The position numbers and the translations under genes were made by a program. Under the pieces are notes generated by a model. That model did no database searches, had not been told where the DNA came from, and saw nothing but the letters and a program-made list of their open reading frames with translations. Positions 1-14,200 of a DNA stretch of 64,000 bases are shown one piece after another. The DNA is from Bedellia somnulentella. Its lineage: Eukaryota; Arthropoda; Insecta; Lepidoptera; Bedelliidae. The first letter of the stretch is position 1, and every line of letters begins with the position of its first letter. The stretch lies in assembly GCA_963576735.1 (NCBI GenBank), contig OY755174.1, forward strand, positions 1,178,001 through 1,242,000. Reading direction: 5' to 3'.

Positions 1-1499
1 TAGATTAGAAGCTCTGCCATCTCTGTATGGTGGATATAATGTCAATGAATAAATTTAAGAAGTAACATAAATAAGTAGATAAGTTCAGTGTTCAGAGCCA
101 TTTGATAGTTTGACTCAGAAAAGGAGGTTAGGTTATAAACTTAATTTAAGCAAAGGTTTCAAATACTTGCAAATTTACTTGTAAATATGGGAGCGACCAC
201 GGAACCTCTATAACTTTCATTATATTAGATGAATCTTCAACAGTGTTTGCGGAACACTGCCGTTCAACGGACTAATGATAAATTTAAAAACATTTGACGT
301 TCAAAAAATGTTAGTTTTTAACTTAATTTTGAAGAATAAACATTTTGACTTTTTGACTTTGACTTCATTGCATCTCCTTTTGCGTTGACAACAAAAACAT
401 AGCTTCAACAAAAAACCTTCCCAACAAAGTATACAACATCATACCATTCTGCAATTAAGTATACCGGATAAGCATTACGCAGTTTAATAAAAATGAACTT
501 CCCCACATTCCAGGCTATTTACGGATGTCATTAGAAGTTTCCATTTCTCGCGAGGTGTCGTTTTGTCGAGGCCCGTGTGCGGCGGGCCGACCTAGCGCGG
601 GACACTCGATATCGAGATCACAGAAACCTGAGTTACGTAAGACAACCCGACTTTCAATGTCGCAGCAGATCCAATACACTTCGTCACATCACACATACCT
701 ACTATATTTTACAACTCATGTACCTAACGTGAGCTAATCGTTTGGGAAATAGTTCTTTTGTTAGATTTTCATCTGGCCGTGTTAAACTGTCCCAGTTCGT
801 GCCAAGGTCGGTTTTCCACTTGTTACTTAAACCTTCTGAAGCAAGTTTGTAGGTTTGGCCTCATTTGACGTTTGAAACTTTTCAATTTTACGAGTCGTGT
901 ATCAGTGTTAGTTAAGAGTGTGCACGAGGCAATATTACGTCGTTTCCAGTTATGAGGCAATTAGACATTGTTAGCAGTAACATGATCGGGCGACATTAAA
1001 AACGATCTTCGACTGTCAAATTAATTAGTGCTTGAGTCTTTTCCGACATGACTACATAAGCGACGTTTGTATGAAATTTTCTTAATGTAGTTTTATTTAT
1101 TTAATAGTTTGTTTTTTACTCTATTCTTATTTCGTGATCCTAATAGGTATAGGATTGTAGTAGGAAGAAAAACCAAGAAAATCCGGCACGTTTCAAATTC
1201 CCCAATATTTAGAACGCTATTGCACCAAATTCTGTGCTACAATAGTAACCAAAACTGGCTTGGCATGTTATATCCACATAACGATCGCATCATTAGATAG
1301 TAAATGGAATTTCCTTTCATTCTATGCAAAATTCAATGACTCACTATTCATGCTCTATTCTAGTTTCATGTCATGCGTCCTCGATGACATTGTGCCGTCA
1401 CGAACGATAAGTACCCACTGACCGCGTTGTCCATCCATCGCGTTGATTTGCACAGAAATGACAACTAAACATTTTGCGCAGGAAGAATCGCGGCACGTG
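1..1499. other. AT-rich stretch without a recognisable gene
   Basis: I see no coding region, RNA gene or known repeat here. A short GC-richer patch lies at about 545-620. Short open frames (for example 525-737 and 1109-1300) have no domain, no signal peptide and no splice context, so I read them as chance. The stretch is probably 5' flank of the ken locus, immediately upstream of the GC-rich block at 1,500. Confidence 0.4.
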
Positions 1500-2108
1500 T
1501 GAGTGAGTTATCCGTGTGAGCTCATCGTGCGGGAATCACGGGAGCGACCTTGGCGGGTGAGCGGGGACCGGGGAATGAATTAATGAGTACGCGTTCAGCG
1601 AAAGTGGGAGAAATGTGTCGCCTCTCCCCGCGCCCGTTCCGCCACTCACTTTTACTTTCGATTGTGGCGCAACGTCGGCGCGGCGGAGAGCGGCAGCGCG
1701 CGCGCCACTCGCCCGGCGCCCGCGGCCACCAGCGCCGTCGCGCCATCGCACTCTGCGCTCCTCTCGTCATTACCAGCGCCCGCCGTACCCGTGCCCGGAT
1801 TACAGTGATTATACACTAAACAGTGCTGTGACTTTCCTGGATTACCCATTGAAGTGAATCTTACCGCGTGAAAGCTGAAATCGGGTCGCCGATAAACTGT
1901 GTTGTGCAACTCACCGCGCGGAACTCTCGCTCGGCCTCGCGCTCTCCCGCGGGTCCGCAGGAAGCGTGTCGCAAGCGGGAAGTGGCGCAAGCGCCGGGAA
2001 GCCATCGCCGCCGACCACGCTCTCGCGCTCCTCGCAGCTTCTCGCGCTCATCGCGATCTACTTCTCAAGGACATTTTGCCTTGATTGTTTTCACCCACGA
2101 TAAATTTG
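1500..2108 (+). other. Candidate non-coding first exon 1A and CpG-rich promoter region, probably of ken
   Basis: About 600 bases are strongly GC- and CpG-rich in an otherwise AT-rich region, as at many insect promoters. The block ends in a good 5' splice site: TAAATTTG is followed by GTGAGT at 2,109. Several short frames overlap on both strands, which is typical of GC-rich DNA and not of a gene. If spliced to the ken BTB exon at 24,084, translation could start at the methionine at 24,091 or 24,094. The exon start is not visible. It could also belong to another upstream transcript. Confidence 0.45.
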
Positions 2109-4975
2109 GTGAGTATTACATTAAAATGTTTTGGAGATAAATACCATCATTTTCAAAGACGTTAACGCAGACTTACGGAGAAAGTACTTTCTCCGCATTA
2201 CGTAATAAGTACATTCAAACAATCAATTGCTTTCGTTTCGTTGCGACATTCTCAATTTTCTTAAATCAAAATCAACTCAACATTATGTTATACTCGAATT
2301 CTAACATCGACGAAATAGGTACTCACTAACGAGTGAAGGGGACTTTGAAAGCATACCGTCATCCGCGACTGACAACATAAGTTTTGGAAGTATAAATTTA
2401 CTTAGTTTTGGTAGAGAAATGAACTATCCAAGGACGATGTAACTTTCAAGTGATTTCACGCAGACTTGCAATAAAAAACGCGTTTGCAACCTCGCTTTCT
2501 ATATCTGTTTCCAGTTACTACAAAACATCAAAGCCAACGGACATTGCCGAATACAACGTAATTGTTTAGTAACCAGTGTGAACTTTAGACTGTTGAAAGT
2601 TCCTTAATGGCACAGAAGGAAATTCAAACTTATTAATTGATAGGTATTGTGAAAATGTTGAACTGTCGAATACTAAAGACACTGAAAAATTTGTCTGATC
2701 ACGCATAATTGTTTACTTCAATAGATGTTTTGCTCTGTCATTGAAACCAAGAGTTACCATCATCACCGATGGTCAAACTCGATAAAACAGAAAGGAACTA
2801 ACTCCAAGGTTAACCAGAGATTTTATTAAAATTTAATGACAGGCGAAACTATGATCGATCGCGCCGAATAAAAGTCGGAGTTACAAAAAAATGCTATAGT
2901 ATTTATTGACTTTCACGCGAAATCTCAACATTTTGAGGCGTAATAAACGGAATTCTAAAATTAAATCATAACATGTTTACCATATCAAAAACTCTTATTA
3001 CGAATCAATAACAGATAAATATGATTTCGGTATTATCATTTTTGGTTTAATACGCAGTTGTTGTGACTCAGTTTTTTTTATCATGTTTTAGTTTTAAAAT
3101 ATCAATTAGTTAAACAAAACCATTAATAACTTAGTTAAAATCGAAACGTAGGTTCAATTGACGATCACCTACGCCCACAGTACCCAAACACTTTCACTGG
3201 AGTGAAATTTCGGAGAAAGTGAAATTATTACGGCAGCGTGCGCTCTTTGTTAGTGACGTCAGATTTTATCGGGTACTACTCTGTATGTAAACGTTAAGTT
3301 GAAATATTGAAAAGAAAGGGTTTGGCTCTGTTGATTATTTAATATTATTCATGGCAGCGATTTAAAGAGTATCGAGATCCTACAGTTTTAACTTTGGTTT
3401 CAGAGAAATAATACGTATTCATATACTTATGTCCAATTTATTAATAAATTAAATAATAGTCCTTCATATTGTATATTTTAATAATTAGAGTCACTTGCCT
3501 TAATTGCTTTATGTTAAGAGCACTGTACATATTCGGTACTGGTATTAAACATGTGTTTTTCGTTTGTAAATATGCGATTAATTATCAATCACCAATATAT
3601 GATTATAAACAATAAAAGAAATGGTCACAAATACCTAAATTATTAAACCGAATTTTCATCGCCAGTGAAAAACTGAGAGATTTCAAATTTTGATCTATGC
3701 TTTGATTAAACCATCTTAAACATCAAAAATTAACTTTTGATCCTCTTGTAATATAGATATGATACTTCACATAACTTGTAACATTCAAAGAACCAAAAAA
3801 GACAAATTTTAATACAAAATAATCAGTCGCGGGATCTTTTTACAACATGTTTTTGTTCCGAAGCAAAACAACACTTGGTGGTAATTAAATTAATAAAAAC
3901 GCAACAATTATTGTGAGAGTTCCCAAAGAAGTAGTTTGTGTATATTTATGTAACCAGTTAATTCTGAGATCAGTGAACAAGCGTTATTCAATCTTAGCGT
4001 TTCTAAGACAATGCGATCGCGGAAATAAAACGAAAGTAGTTACGACACGCAAACGGAAACACAGCATTTAACTATTATTATGAACGAAGCGAATGAAAAA
4101 AATTAATTTATAATTCTTTTTGGTTTTGATCACAGATTTTCATGTGTTGTGTTGTTCATGTACCTATAAAAAAACACCCTTTGAATTCGAATATTGTTCG
4201 TATTACTCATCGCCCTTTTAAATTTCAAACTTAATTATATGTGGTTTATCATGTGATGACGATCAAAATCCTTCTTGACTTATTTTCGTGAAATTGCAAC
4301 ATTTTCTTCAATCGTCAGGATTTCGATTGCTATGTAAAACAAAGAATTAGGTTATCACGTCTCTAGCAACGTTTTTGGTCATAACTATTTCAACACTCAA
4401 GTAGCTGATGGTGACCTCTAATCTGTTTGACTGGTTTCTGTTAAACTACTTAAATTGTTCGTTGTTCCACAATCATCTTTGCTGAATGCCCACCCACACA
4501 TAGAACGTGTTAAATTGCTTGTACTATTATCAACTTTCGTTGCCTCATCGTCATCTTCAAGCCATAGCTTATTCGCTCGTTTGTACTATTTACGATCGTA
4601 ATAACAAATAGTTGCGTTTTATTTCATTCACCATTTGCAACTGCTAAGAAAATCGCTCTAAATTGTATTTTAAAATTAGGAGTGGGCACTGTCATCTAAT
4701 CTAATAGTTGGTATTGCAACGTGCCTGCTGATTGGAATCCAAGGTCTTTCCTTGTGGAAGAGAACGGTGTTTCCTGCGAGTACCTATCTCTGCGCTCACT
4801 ACCACGAATGCACGTGAACTCACACGCGTCCACGTGTCGCCAATCACAATTCTCGGTTCAATCTTTCCTAGTTGCAAATGTGCAAAGTATCCTCTTTTAC
4901 CGGCCAGAGGTTTGGAATAGGTGGCTTCGAGAGCCGGAATGTTTCATTAAATAGGCGACAGGCGAGCGCGCGCAT
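2109..4975. other. Repeat-free AT-rich stretch between the two candidate first exons
   Basis: I see no gene, no family A/B/C repeat and no transposon end in these 2.9 kb. The absence of the insertions that fill the DNA beyond 11 kb suggests either regulatory constraint or chance. Confidence 0.35.
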
Positions 4976-5298
4976 CGCAGTTAGTGTGTCAGTGGAGTCC
5001 GCGCGAGAGGTGCCCCACAAGGACTGCGCCCGCGCGCCGAGCCTTTTTTCTGTGCGTGCGATGTTTTCACTTTCGTCATTTTGACCAGCAGTTTGATCTG
5101 CCGTCGCTCGCGCGCAGACGTGTCGGCTACGGACGCTGTGAATCCTGTGATCGCTGGTGCTTTACGCTTTACGCTGTTTGTCTTTTTGATTATTTTTGGT
5201 GAATAATGGCTGTGATACAGTGCTAATATGTTCGACAGTAACGTTCTTTTCAACTTTTACCATGAGATTGCTAACAGAAGTGCACTACAATTGGCAAG
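4976..5298 (+). promoter_or_regulatory. ken: Promoter and first exon 1B of ken
   Basis: This is a second CpG-rich block. It contains the arthropod initiator-like TCAGT at 4,989-4,993, which would put the start site near 4,991. Downstream come a GC-rich leader, an in-frame stop (TGA at 5,213), the ATG at 5,228 and a splice donor (GCAAG followed by GTAAAT) at 5,299. No TATA box is evident. Whether both 1A and 1B are used is inference. Confidence 0.55.
5228..5298 (+). CDS. ken: ken coding exon 1B (alternative N-terminus, 23 codons plus 2 nt)
   Basis: The exon starts at ATG 5,228 with A at position -3. A stop codon lies five codons upstream in the same frame, so this is the first usable methionine. 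The peptide begins [18 protein letters not shown]. The exon ends in a partial codon AG that is completed by the C at 24,084 to give serine, and the frame then runs straight into the BTB exon. The in-frame join supports real coding, but a transcript from exon 1A would omit these residues. Confidence 0.6.
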
Positions 5299-8200
5299 GT
5301 AAATAATGTTTGTTTATTTATATTTACTTGCCATTTATTGTTAAGTTAGATCTTATCCTTCAATTATCTTCAACTTCTACCTCTCAACTGTGTACTGACT
5401 AACATAGGTGGCATGAATGTGAGTAAATATAAATATTTATAAGTACTTGTAAGGTACCTTTTATGTGTATGCAGAGTGATCTAGGATGGTCCAAACAACC
5501 TTGGGTCTAATGAACACGCTATTCGCCGCCGCATCGTCCGTCTCTTGCCTTCGCTTCTGCCTCTCTGGGAGAGGTTAATAGGTTCACATTAGATGTCGGT
5601 TTGCGAAATCGAGTTATCTCAATGGTTTCGAGTACTCGTTTACATTCTATGTCTTTCATTTCAGTACGAACAGGAACTTGTTAATAGAACATTTGTTTTT
5701 TTTTTGTACCACCTAAGATGAAGCAAGATGGTATTTTAAGATTTAGAAATATTATAGTTTTGTTATCTGTAATTTTTATTCTTGTTTAGATGATACTGTG
5801 ATTAGTGATATGATGGTCAGTAAAAATGAATTTACAAATTACGCAACAACTTTCCTATCACAACCGCATAATCGCGAAGAGCTAATTTACAAGTGAATTT
5901 ATCAGCATTATAAGCAATTAAAGCTGACCTAATTCTCAAATCATTATCGAAATTCGCTGCAATACCAGCAAATTTATAATGAGAGTTAACAAACAGCATT
6001 GCTAATTTGAATTATGAGTTTAGCCGTATCTTTATTTAAATTTCCAATCACAAAACATTTTGGATTTTCATTCAAAGCATACAAATTATTAAAGAAACTT
6101 TATATTTCAGAAGAATAACTTTTACTCTATTTTTTCTAGAATTGGACATTCTGATAAGAAAACGGTGAAGTAACTTGCATAATTAGATCCGATCTTTTTC
6201 TTACCAATGATAGTTTACTTTTAAATTTTGAGTACAAATTCAAAGTCGACTCATTCCTATTTATTGCTTTTATGTATACATTTAGGTATATGCTCGCATT
6301 TGTAAATAAAGAAATGTACTCATAGTTTATTTACGTCGAAAGTATTTAAAGTAGTCTTTTAAAATTAATCTGATTAAATAAACCTGTCAAATATCTCTTA
6401 ATTGTCGCAAATAAAGACAGTAACTAATTGAGAAAACAAACTTTAGTTGTATTGTAGGTATAAAACTTATCTGTTGTCTTCTAATTATAACATTTTCTTC
6501 AACTTCCGTACATCGATCTCCTTTTCTTTATAGTATTTAATTTCATATGTTTCCAACTGTTATAACATTTAATTATATATAATGAAAAAAACATACGCTT
6601 AGTTAAACAGATACATAAAACAAACTGAGTAAATTCAGACCAATGTTTACTTATAATCTCAATAATGGTGTTGGTAAAAATTTTAATCTACAATTAAGTT
6701 TAAAGAATTTTTTATCGACAATGTTTAAACGATTACTTGAAAAGTGTCTTAAACCTAACGAAGAAATTTAGGATACATAGTTAAATTTTAAATCGACGCT
6801 ACACTGAAAACCATCTCATTTAAAATACATACAGTAACAACTCCTATTTATAAGGGTTATACCATTGTAAACTTTATGCTTAATAAAATTTATTGATTAT
6901 TGATACACATGGTTATTCAATGATATTTTGAACCCATTAGTAGGTTATAATATTACTGTTACTTTGCCCGTTATGGGTCACAAACATAATGAAATCTCTT
7001 CACTGTACATGGGTCATCCAATCGACTCTTTACTTTTGCATGTGCCAGTTCGATTATCACCGACATTCGACACGTGTACACACAATATTGTAACATTTTT
7101 CCCTCCCACAGTTTGCATGAACCAAATATTTGTAGACAAATCAAAACTGCTTTGTTTAATTGGTCCAATAATCCATTTACAATATACAAAGCGTTTAAAT
7201 CTCGAGTATTTGTATCAGTTTCGTGTTTCGATTTACCCTACTAATTTTATTTGACTACTCTTTTGATTTATTAACGACGCTCTGAATCATTCGTCATCTG
7301 TTCCCTATTTTTTATATCATATTTATAATTTCAACATTTCGATAGTTAATGGACTGCTAAAAACTTTGTTTGTCACTTCATGTTTATCAATAAATATTTC
7401 GACATATCAACAACATTAACTTCCTGAAGACCAACGTGACAGCAATGTAACCTTGCTTAATAGTTTCTGATAAACTATCTGTTTGACATTGACTTCATAG
7501 TGTAAGTAGTACCTTCTATACCATTACTTTCGCAGTTATAATATATTTGTGATTTTTTTATCAGAACATTCAATCAGCACACTAAAGAAAGTTCATTCTT
7601 AAATTGAATGCCCTATGCAAAAAGTGCGTTATCATTTTTTTAAAATAGAATATAAAGAAATTTCCAAGACCCCAGGAATTTCAATGCGTAAACCTACAAT
7701 ATACATATGTTTTTAAATTTAAAATTAAACTCTTACAGCAAAGATCTTGAGCAAATTTCAGATGCATTATGTTGCGCTTGCGAGGAGCGCAGATGCTGTG
7801 AAATAGGTTTATTGCTTCGTCATATAAACATCGTTGTCTTCTAGCTCATTACTCGAAGGTAGAAAATTGTGACATCTTTTGCATCATACTTTGACTGTGG
7901 CTTTTGCTACACTACACCACTTAGTACAAACAAAACTCCCGTCCCGTAGCATCATCCATATTTCTCCAAAATTTAAACTTATTTATACTTAAACTAAGCA
8001 TTTAAATAATTAATATCTGCACTTGATCCATCTCTAGGAACATTGTACGTGCTCAATTTACTCCATCCAACAAAGTTCTGTTCAGAACAGTTTTATTCGA
8101 GCCATTTCTTTAGAAGACAGTAGATATCATTTACACAGGTACGAGAACAAAAAGTATAGTAGAAGCTAAATTAAAACTAATTGAACACCAAACTACAGAA

Positions 8201-11200
8201 TTCTAATTCAATTCTTAACAAATAAATGCGTCACAAAACTAAATAGTTGAAATGTATTTAATACAAATGAGTACAGAAGGCATGTCGCAAGCCGCAACAG
8301 AAGCGACATTGAACCGATTCGAAAACAAAATGGGTTATCATATCAGAGAGGTCCTCCATGTACTCGCACCGACTCCATTGTGAAACCAACTATCCAAACT
8401 ATTGGCATTGAAGACACGCTTAGTGTCATTACTTTGATTGTTATTAAATAACATTTTAATGTGCACCTTTCCAGCCACATGACAAAGCGACAATTAGCAC
8501 ACTTTACTAATCGATCATCCACGTAGCCTTTAAAGTTAGAACGTAAATCAATTTAGTTACTTGGTTTTTAACAGATAATGGATTCGTTTACAGTAGGTTA
8601 TTTAGTTTAACGTTTAGCTTATGTATATATGAATATACTTATTTACACTGCGACCTAAGAAAGTGTTAGTTGTGTAATCAATCAACATCATTAAACTATT
8701 CGAACCATTGTCTTTCAGATGCCTGCACGCTATTTACATATTAATCTGCTTCTGATTTATTAAATGCTTTGCGTTCATCTTCCTACAATCAGATATTATT
8801 ATCACTATTCTTTTTCCAGATATAAAATTTTATTTATCTTCTGTTCACTTCACTTTTGTTTCTGTATGCCCAAAGATAACACTTTGTACCTTCGCAATAA
8901 GCACAACATACAACTTCATTAATAATTTACACGTTAACCCGGGTAAATATCAATGCCTCCTAATTTTTCAGGCTATATCCAGCCGTTGAAAATGAAATCC
9001 TAATTTGTTGTCAATTTGGACCTTACTAATTTACCTGAACTGAATTACCCGCACAAAAAAAACTTCAATATTTACTCTAAATAAACAACGCAATGGTAGA
9101 AAGCAAAAGCGCAATTAGGAAATACAGGACAATAGTTTCACTATTTATATGTTTCGGCGTCGACACTTCAAAGGATTGTTATCTCTGTTGTAACGTAAAC
9201 AATAAACCGACTGCTGTCCAAATAGTTCCCGGTACCGGACTGGCCCTTTCTTGTTCCCGTTCACGGCACAAATTGCTGAAGGACGTCCAAACTGGGTCAC
9301 TTCGCAAATAGTTTATTGTTATCGGCTAGGCTGCGCGCACGCAACGCTTGCACGCACACTGCGCCGACGTGGTACCAACGCTACGCACACACACTACCGC
9401 TGACTAGTCAATCCTCCTATTCAAATTAGGTCTAACAACACATCCTGTGCACACCAAATCTTGCTGTGTGTAACATCCTTGTAACTAATTCATTTACAAG
9501 GTCTTACGCAATACCTATCTCGGTTTAATGAATGCATACCGCACAATCTACTTCATTTGAATGTATAGCTTCCGAGTCGTAACTCGTTTCTGCTGCCTGC
9601 TCACTTTCCTAAGGCCATCTGGCTAATAAAATAGAAAAAACACATTAATTTTCATATTTTCGATGTCCTTGTTCCTTTATGATGTTAAATATTTCAAATT
9701 TTAGTTTAATTACGACATTTTCCTTGCGTTAGATTGGACACAATATTGCGTTTGAGCGTATCATTGCGTTGTTTTGGGAATCTTATTTGTTTCGCATGGT
9801 GAATTTGTTTAGCTCTATTATAAAACTGTATTATTCATACCACCAAAATTTTACAAATCTTAAACTAAGAATAACTGTCAAAAAAACAGGTGAATTTATA
9901 CAATGAATATGGAGGCTTATGAGAAATTCAGATGATATTGAAATTATATAGTTCATTGTAACCTCTTCTAATATAAGCTAAGCGCCGTTTTAACACCAAC
10001 CGCAACATTTTCATTTGCTGTCAAGAATTCACATCACGATTGTAAAATGATTTATTGAAGTAATAAAATAGTGTTCGCCAATAAGTGGGACCAATAAAAT
10101 TCAAAAGCCTCAAGGCTCGCCAAAACAATGAGTAGGTTTATCGTCGGTCGTGTAAGTAATAATGTTTGAAATAAGTTGTGTGAAATAGACTTAGATGTAT
10201 CAGCGGTGCGGCCGACAATTCGCTTGCAAATCTGCGCAACGTCCGGAGCATACTGATAGTGTTGATTAATCTGTGGTTGTAACGCACACATGCGCAGTTT
10301 TTCATATCACCATTCAATTCACGCCCTCACTTTACACACATCAATATACTACACTAACTACTCGACCAAGAATCGCACACGGCGAAAGGTATTTTTAGCA
10401 AATAGTAGCGTTGCGTAGGTCAGTTATTGGAAAATCGATAAGAAGCCAAGTCTAGCATGGCGGAGAAAATCTTCAGATAAACAATCACTATAAAAAGTAG
10501 GTTTTATAATATAAACTTGCATATAACACACAATTACTGAGATGTACTATACATCATAGGCTGAAAAACATACAATATTTCTAGAGGTTTATCGAAATTT
10601 GAGGTTGTTAATTAAACAAATAAAGCAAATAAACAATCTATCGGTCTTATATTAAAAGCTAAACAAAGAACCACATGTGTGCAGGTACTTCTTTCATAAT
10701 ATCATATAAGAATATTAATATTAATAGCCAGTACGTGACCAAAGAAAGTTTTTAACAATGCACAAGAACCAAACGGATATAATCCATGACGGCTTTGTGA
10801 GTCAGCATCAACTATACTTCTAGAAAATGTGTCATTCATTTCTCGGTAGCCCGATTTCGTGCAGTTTTATTAGTTCACTCGAGAAGTGTTCAAAGTAGCC
10901 GCGTTTGCGATCAATCAGTGACCTATTTTAACTAAATTTTATCACTAGGTTAATTAAATGACATAAAGCAACTAACTTTAGTGTTCAGATTTGTACAAGC
11001 AAAAATAAGGCTGTCAAACAAAATTTGGTTTCAAAAGTTTTTGAACACAGTATGTAATGCTTTCTTTAAAATAATATAAACCGATACTTATGTTGCCCTA
11101 AATCCGATATTCATACTACATACATACATACATATACTCACTTATAATTCCCTAGAAGGGTAGCCAGAGCTAAGGAATTATAAATTCCTCAGCCACTTTT

Positions 11201-14200
11201 AGAAGTTGAGTGGGGAAAAGATGGTAAAAATAAATGTTTTTGGTAATGTGATGGGTCTCCAACCGCATCGCCCAAAAATCCAATAAAAAGCCCCAATACC
11301 CTTAGTCGCCTCTTACGTTACGACGCCCGTGGGTAGAAACGGGTAACGACATTCTAAGCCGGCACTACACGGCAATTTATTCATACTAGTGTGATATTAG
11401 GCCAAATTAAATTATAACATTGACGCGTATTTGCAGTATAAAATAAATAAATAAAATAAAAATACTTTATTGAGTAGATAAAGCCTAATACATGTGAGAG
11501 ACCACTATTTGTACATATATAAGAAATATATAGTGTCGGTTCGTACTGAGCGAGGCTATTAGTTAACACATATTTATTTATCTTTAGCACCTATAATAGA
11601 CCTAGATCTGTGCTATAGGTACTAAATAATAATTACAAAGTGACAAAATGCCAATATGGATCGAATAACAGAGTACATGAAATCAGCTTGGTTAGCTCTA
11701 TGAGATGAGCGTGAAAAGGCTTAACATATGTTTTTTTAAATTTACAATCTTACAGACCTAGACTATGACTAATTAATATGAAAATGCATGACTTATTGTT
11801 TTCGGAATTTTACAAACTTAGGTCAATAGTTTAATATCTAATACACATGAACACACAATGAAAACCAGATTTAGAATTATGCTAAAAGAAATATTAATGA
11901 AAAGTGGTTACAAAATGTATGAGCATATTTTTTTAAATTTCATTTATAATCAAAAAGGTATGTTCTGGAGAGATATGCGTGAGATTTAAATTGTTCTTTT
12001 AGGCAAAGATGTAGTGTCACACTTCCTCCAATCACTCCAGCCTTTAAAACAATTGATTTATTTTAATATCGGTTACCACACCGGGCAAGTTTATTCATTT
12101 AATTTTGCGAAAAGACATTTTGACAAGAAGTACACTAAAATTTTACTTCAAAACATTAACACACTCAGTTAAATTCTAATACCCGTTTATTATTTTAGCT
12201 AAAACTTCTACCAATTACGATATTTTGCTTTATTATATTGTGAAAAGTAAAACTATAATGAATATTACTCTTTTTTAAATCTTTTTGTTCATGAAAATCT
12301 CATGTGGGGATTATTACTATTTTATTAGTAATATTACTCTTGATGGAAAGAAATTAACATATAGTATATATACACTATATTTGTTGCTGTGTAGTGTCGG
12401 CTTAGAATAACACTAACCCATTTCAACCCGCGGGTGATCAATAAGGGGCGACTAAGGGTATAGAGGCTTTTTAAGTGATTTTTGGCGTTTATTGTTATCA
12501 TCTTTTCCCCAATCAACTTCCAAAAGTGGCTGAGGAATTTATCATTCCATGGCTCTGGCTACCCCGTTAAGGGATTTATAGCCGTGAGTATACGTATGTA
12601 TGTATATTTTAGTGTCAAATCAAACGAAACACAGGAAGGACATTATTAAATTGTAATCATAATATAAAACACAAAAGGGCTAATTTGCTTAGCATCACAC
12701 CTATTCATATTGGATACATCCAAGACCAACTTATTTATCTCGGTATTACCTTTTCACGATCGTACCTACTTCTATAAGTTGCCGAAAATTGCTTATGATA
12801 ATGTTTGAGCTACTATCGAGTAAAATTATGTAGTTTAATAGAAATAATGTAGGAGATGGTTAATAAAATTTATATGTATTTCTTCTGAATGTCTCACCAA
12901 AGTGATATAGAAATAACAGTGTAGTGTAATTCCCAGCAATTACCTTCCTTTGTATAGTTAACTAGTTTAGGTCAGAAGATAAAGGATATTGTTATTTTTA
13001 CACCATTACTTCTGCGAAACACATTTTGCATACATAGTATTTGTAATGGTTTCTAGTTTGAAACACATTTTATTATTTTAGCTTCGAAGACTCTACATAG
13101 TAATTCAAATAAGAAATATTATAGTGTTGGGATGAGATGGTGACACAGCAAATAGCAAACATTGTACCTTTAGTGACTTTTAAACCATAACATAACATAT
13201 ACTCACGGCTATAAATCCCTAGAAGGGGTAGCCAGAGCTAAGGAATTAGAAATTCCTCAGCCACTTTTGGAAATTGAGTGGGGAAAAGATGGTAAAGTAA
13301 AGGTTGTTGGTGATGGGTCTCCAGCCGCATCGCCCAAAAATCCCTTAAAAGCCCCAATACCGTTAGTCGCCTCTTACGTACACCCATCGGTAGAAACGGG
13401 GTAGTGCTATTCTAAGCCGACACTACACGCAAACCAATAGCAGTATTAAGTTTATTTTCAGTTTTTTTTGTATTCGTGGCTATTACTTCTAAGTCCATTA
13501 GCTGTTTAGCCAATTCACACTTGATTCGTATGAGAAAAGAAATACAACTTTTTGTTGTATGCCTTGTTATAAACCTATTAAATATTTGCTGCTTCTCGGT
13601 TTTACTAAAATTCATCTTTGTAGATAATTTTTAATAATTATGTTTTTACTAAATGTATGTAAACGAAGCTAGAGAGGTTTGTCAGGATCGTACGAAGTGG
13701 CGATCGATAGTCTCTGCCTACCCCAATGGGAATTAATGGCGTGAGTATATGTATGTATGTATGTTTTTACCTACTTTAATATAATAGTTTAAAAAAAATT
13801 ACATACATACATACATATACTCACGGCTATAAATCCCAGGAAGGGGTAGCCAGAGCTAAGGAATTAGAAATTCCTCAGCCACTTTTGGAAATTTGAGTAG
13901 GGAAAAGATAGTAAAAATAAAGGTTGTTGGTGATGGGTCTCCAACCGCATCGCCCAAAAATCCCTTAATAGCCCCATACCGTTAGTCGCCTCTTAGGTAC
14001 ACCCACCGGAAGAAATGGGGTAGTGCTATTCTAAACCGACACTATTACTCTATTACACTATTACTCTTAGTAGCAGTCAATTTATCAATTAAAAGATGAA
14101 GAAGAAAACCCAGCGTTAAAAACCACAAGTTGAGTCACAATATTTACTAGTGTTGTGAAAGATAAAAAGATTCTTATCGTACAAAATTGCGACAACGCCC

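Noticed and set aside
1522..2140. Protein-coding gene in the GC-rich block (several overlapping frames on both strands)
   Set aside because: The frames are Arg/Ala/Ser-rich in every phase, as expected from GC-rich DNA, with no domain. A non-coding first exon fits better.
4984..5253. Coding frames on both strands over exon 1B
   Set aside because: They are in phases other than the one that splices in frame to the BTB exon, and carry no recognisable motif.
9093..9311. 72-codon ORF with ATG start in ken intron 1
   Set aside because: No domain, no signal peptide, no splice or poly(A) context.
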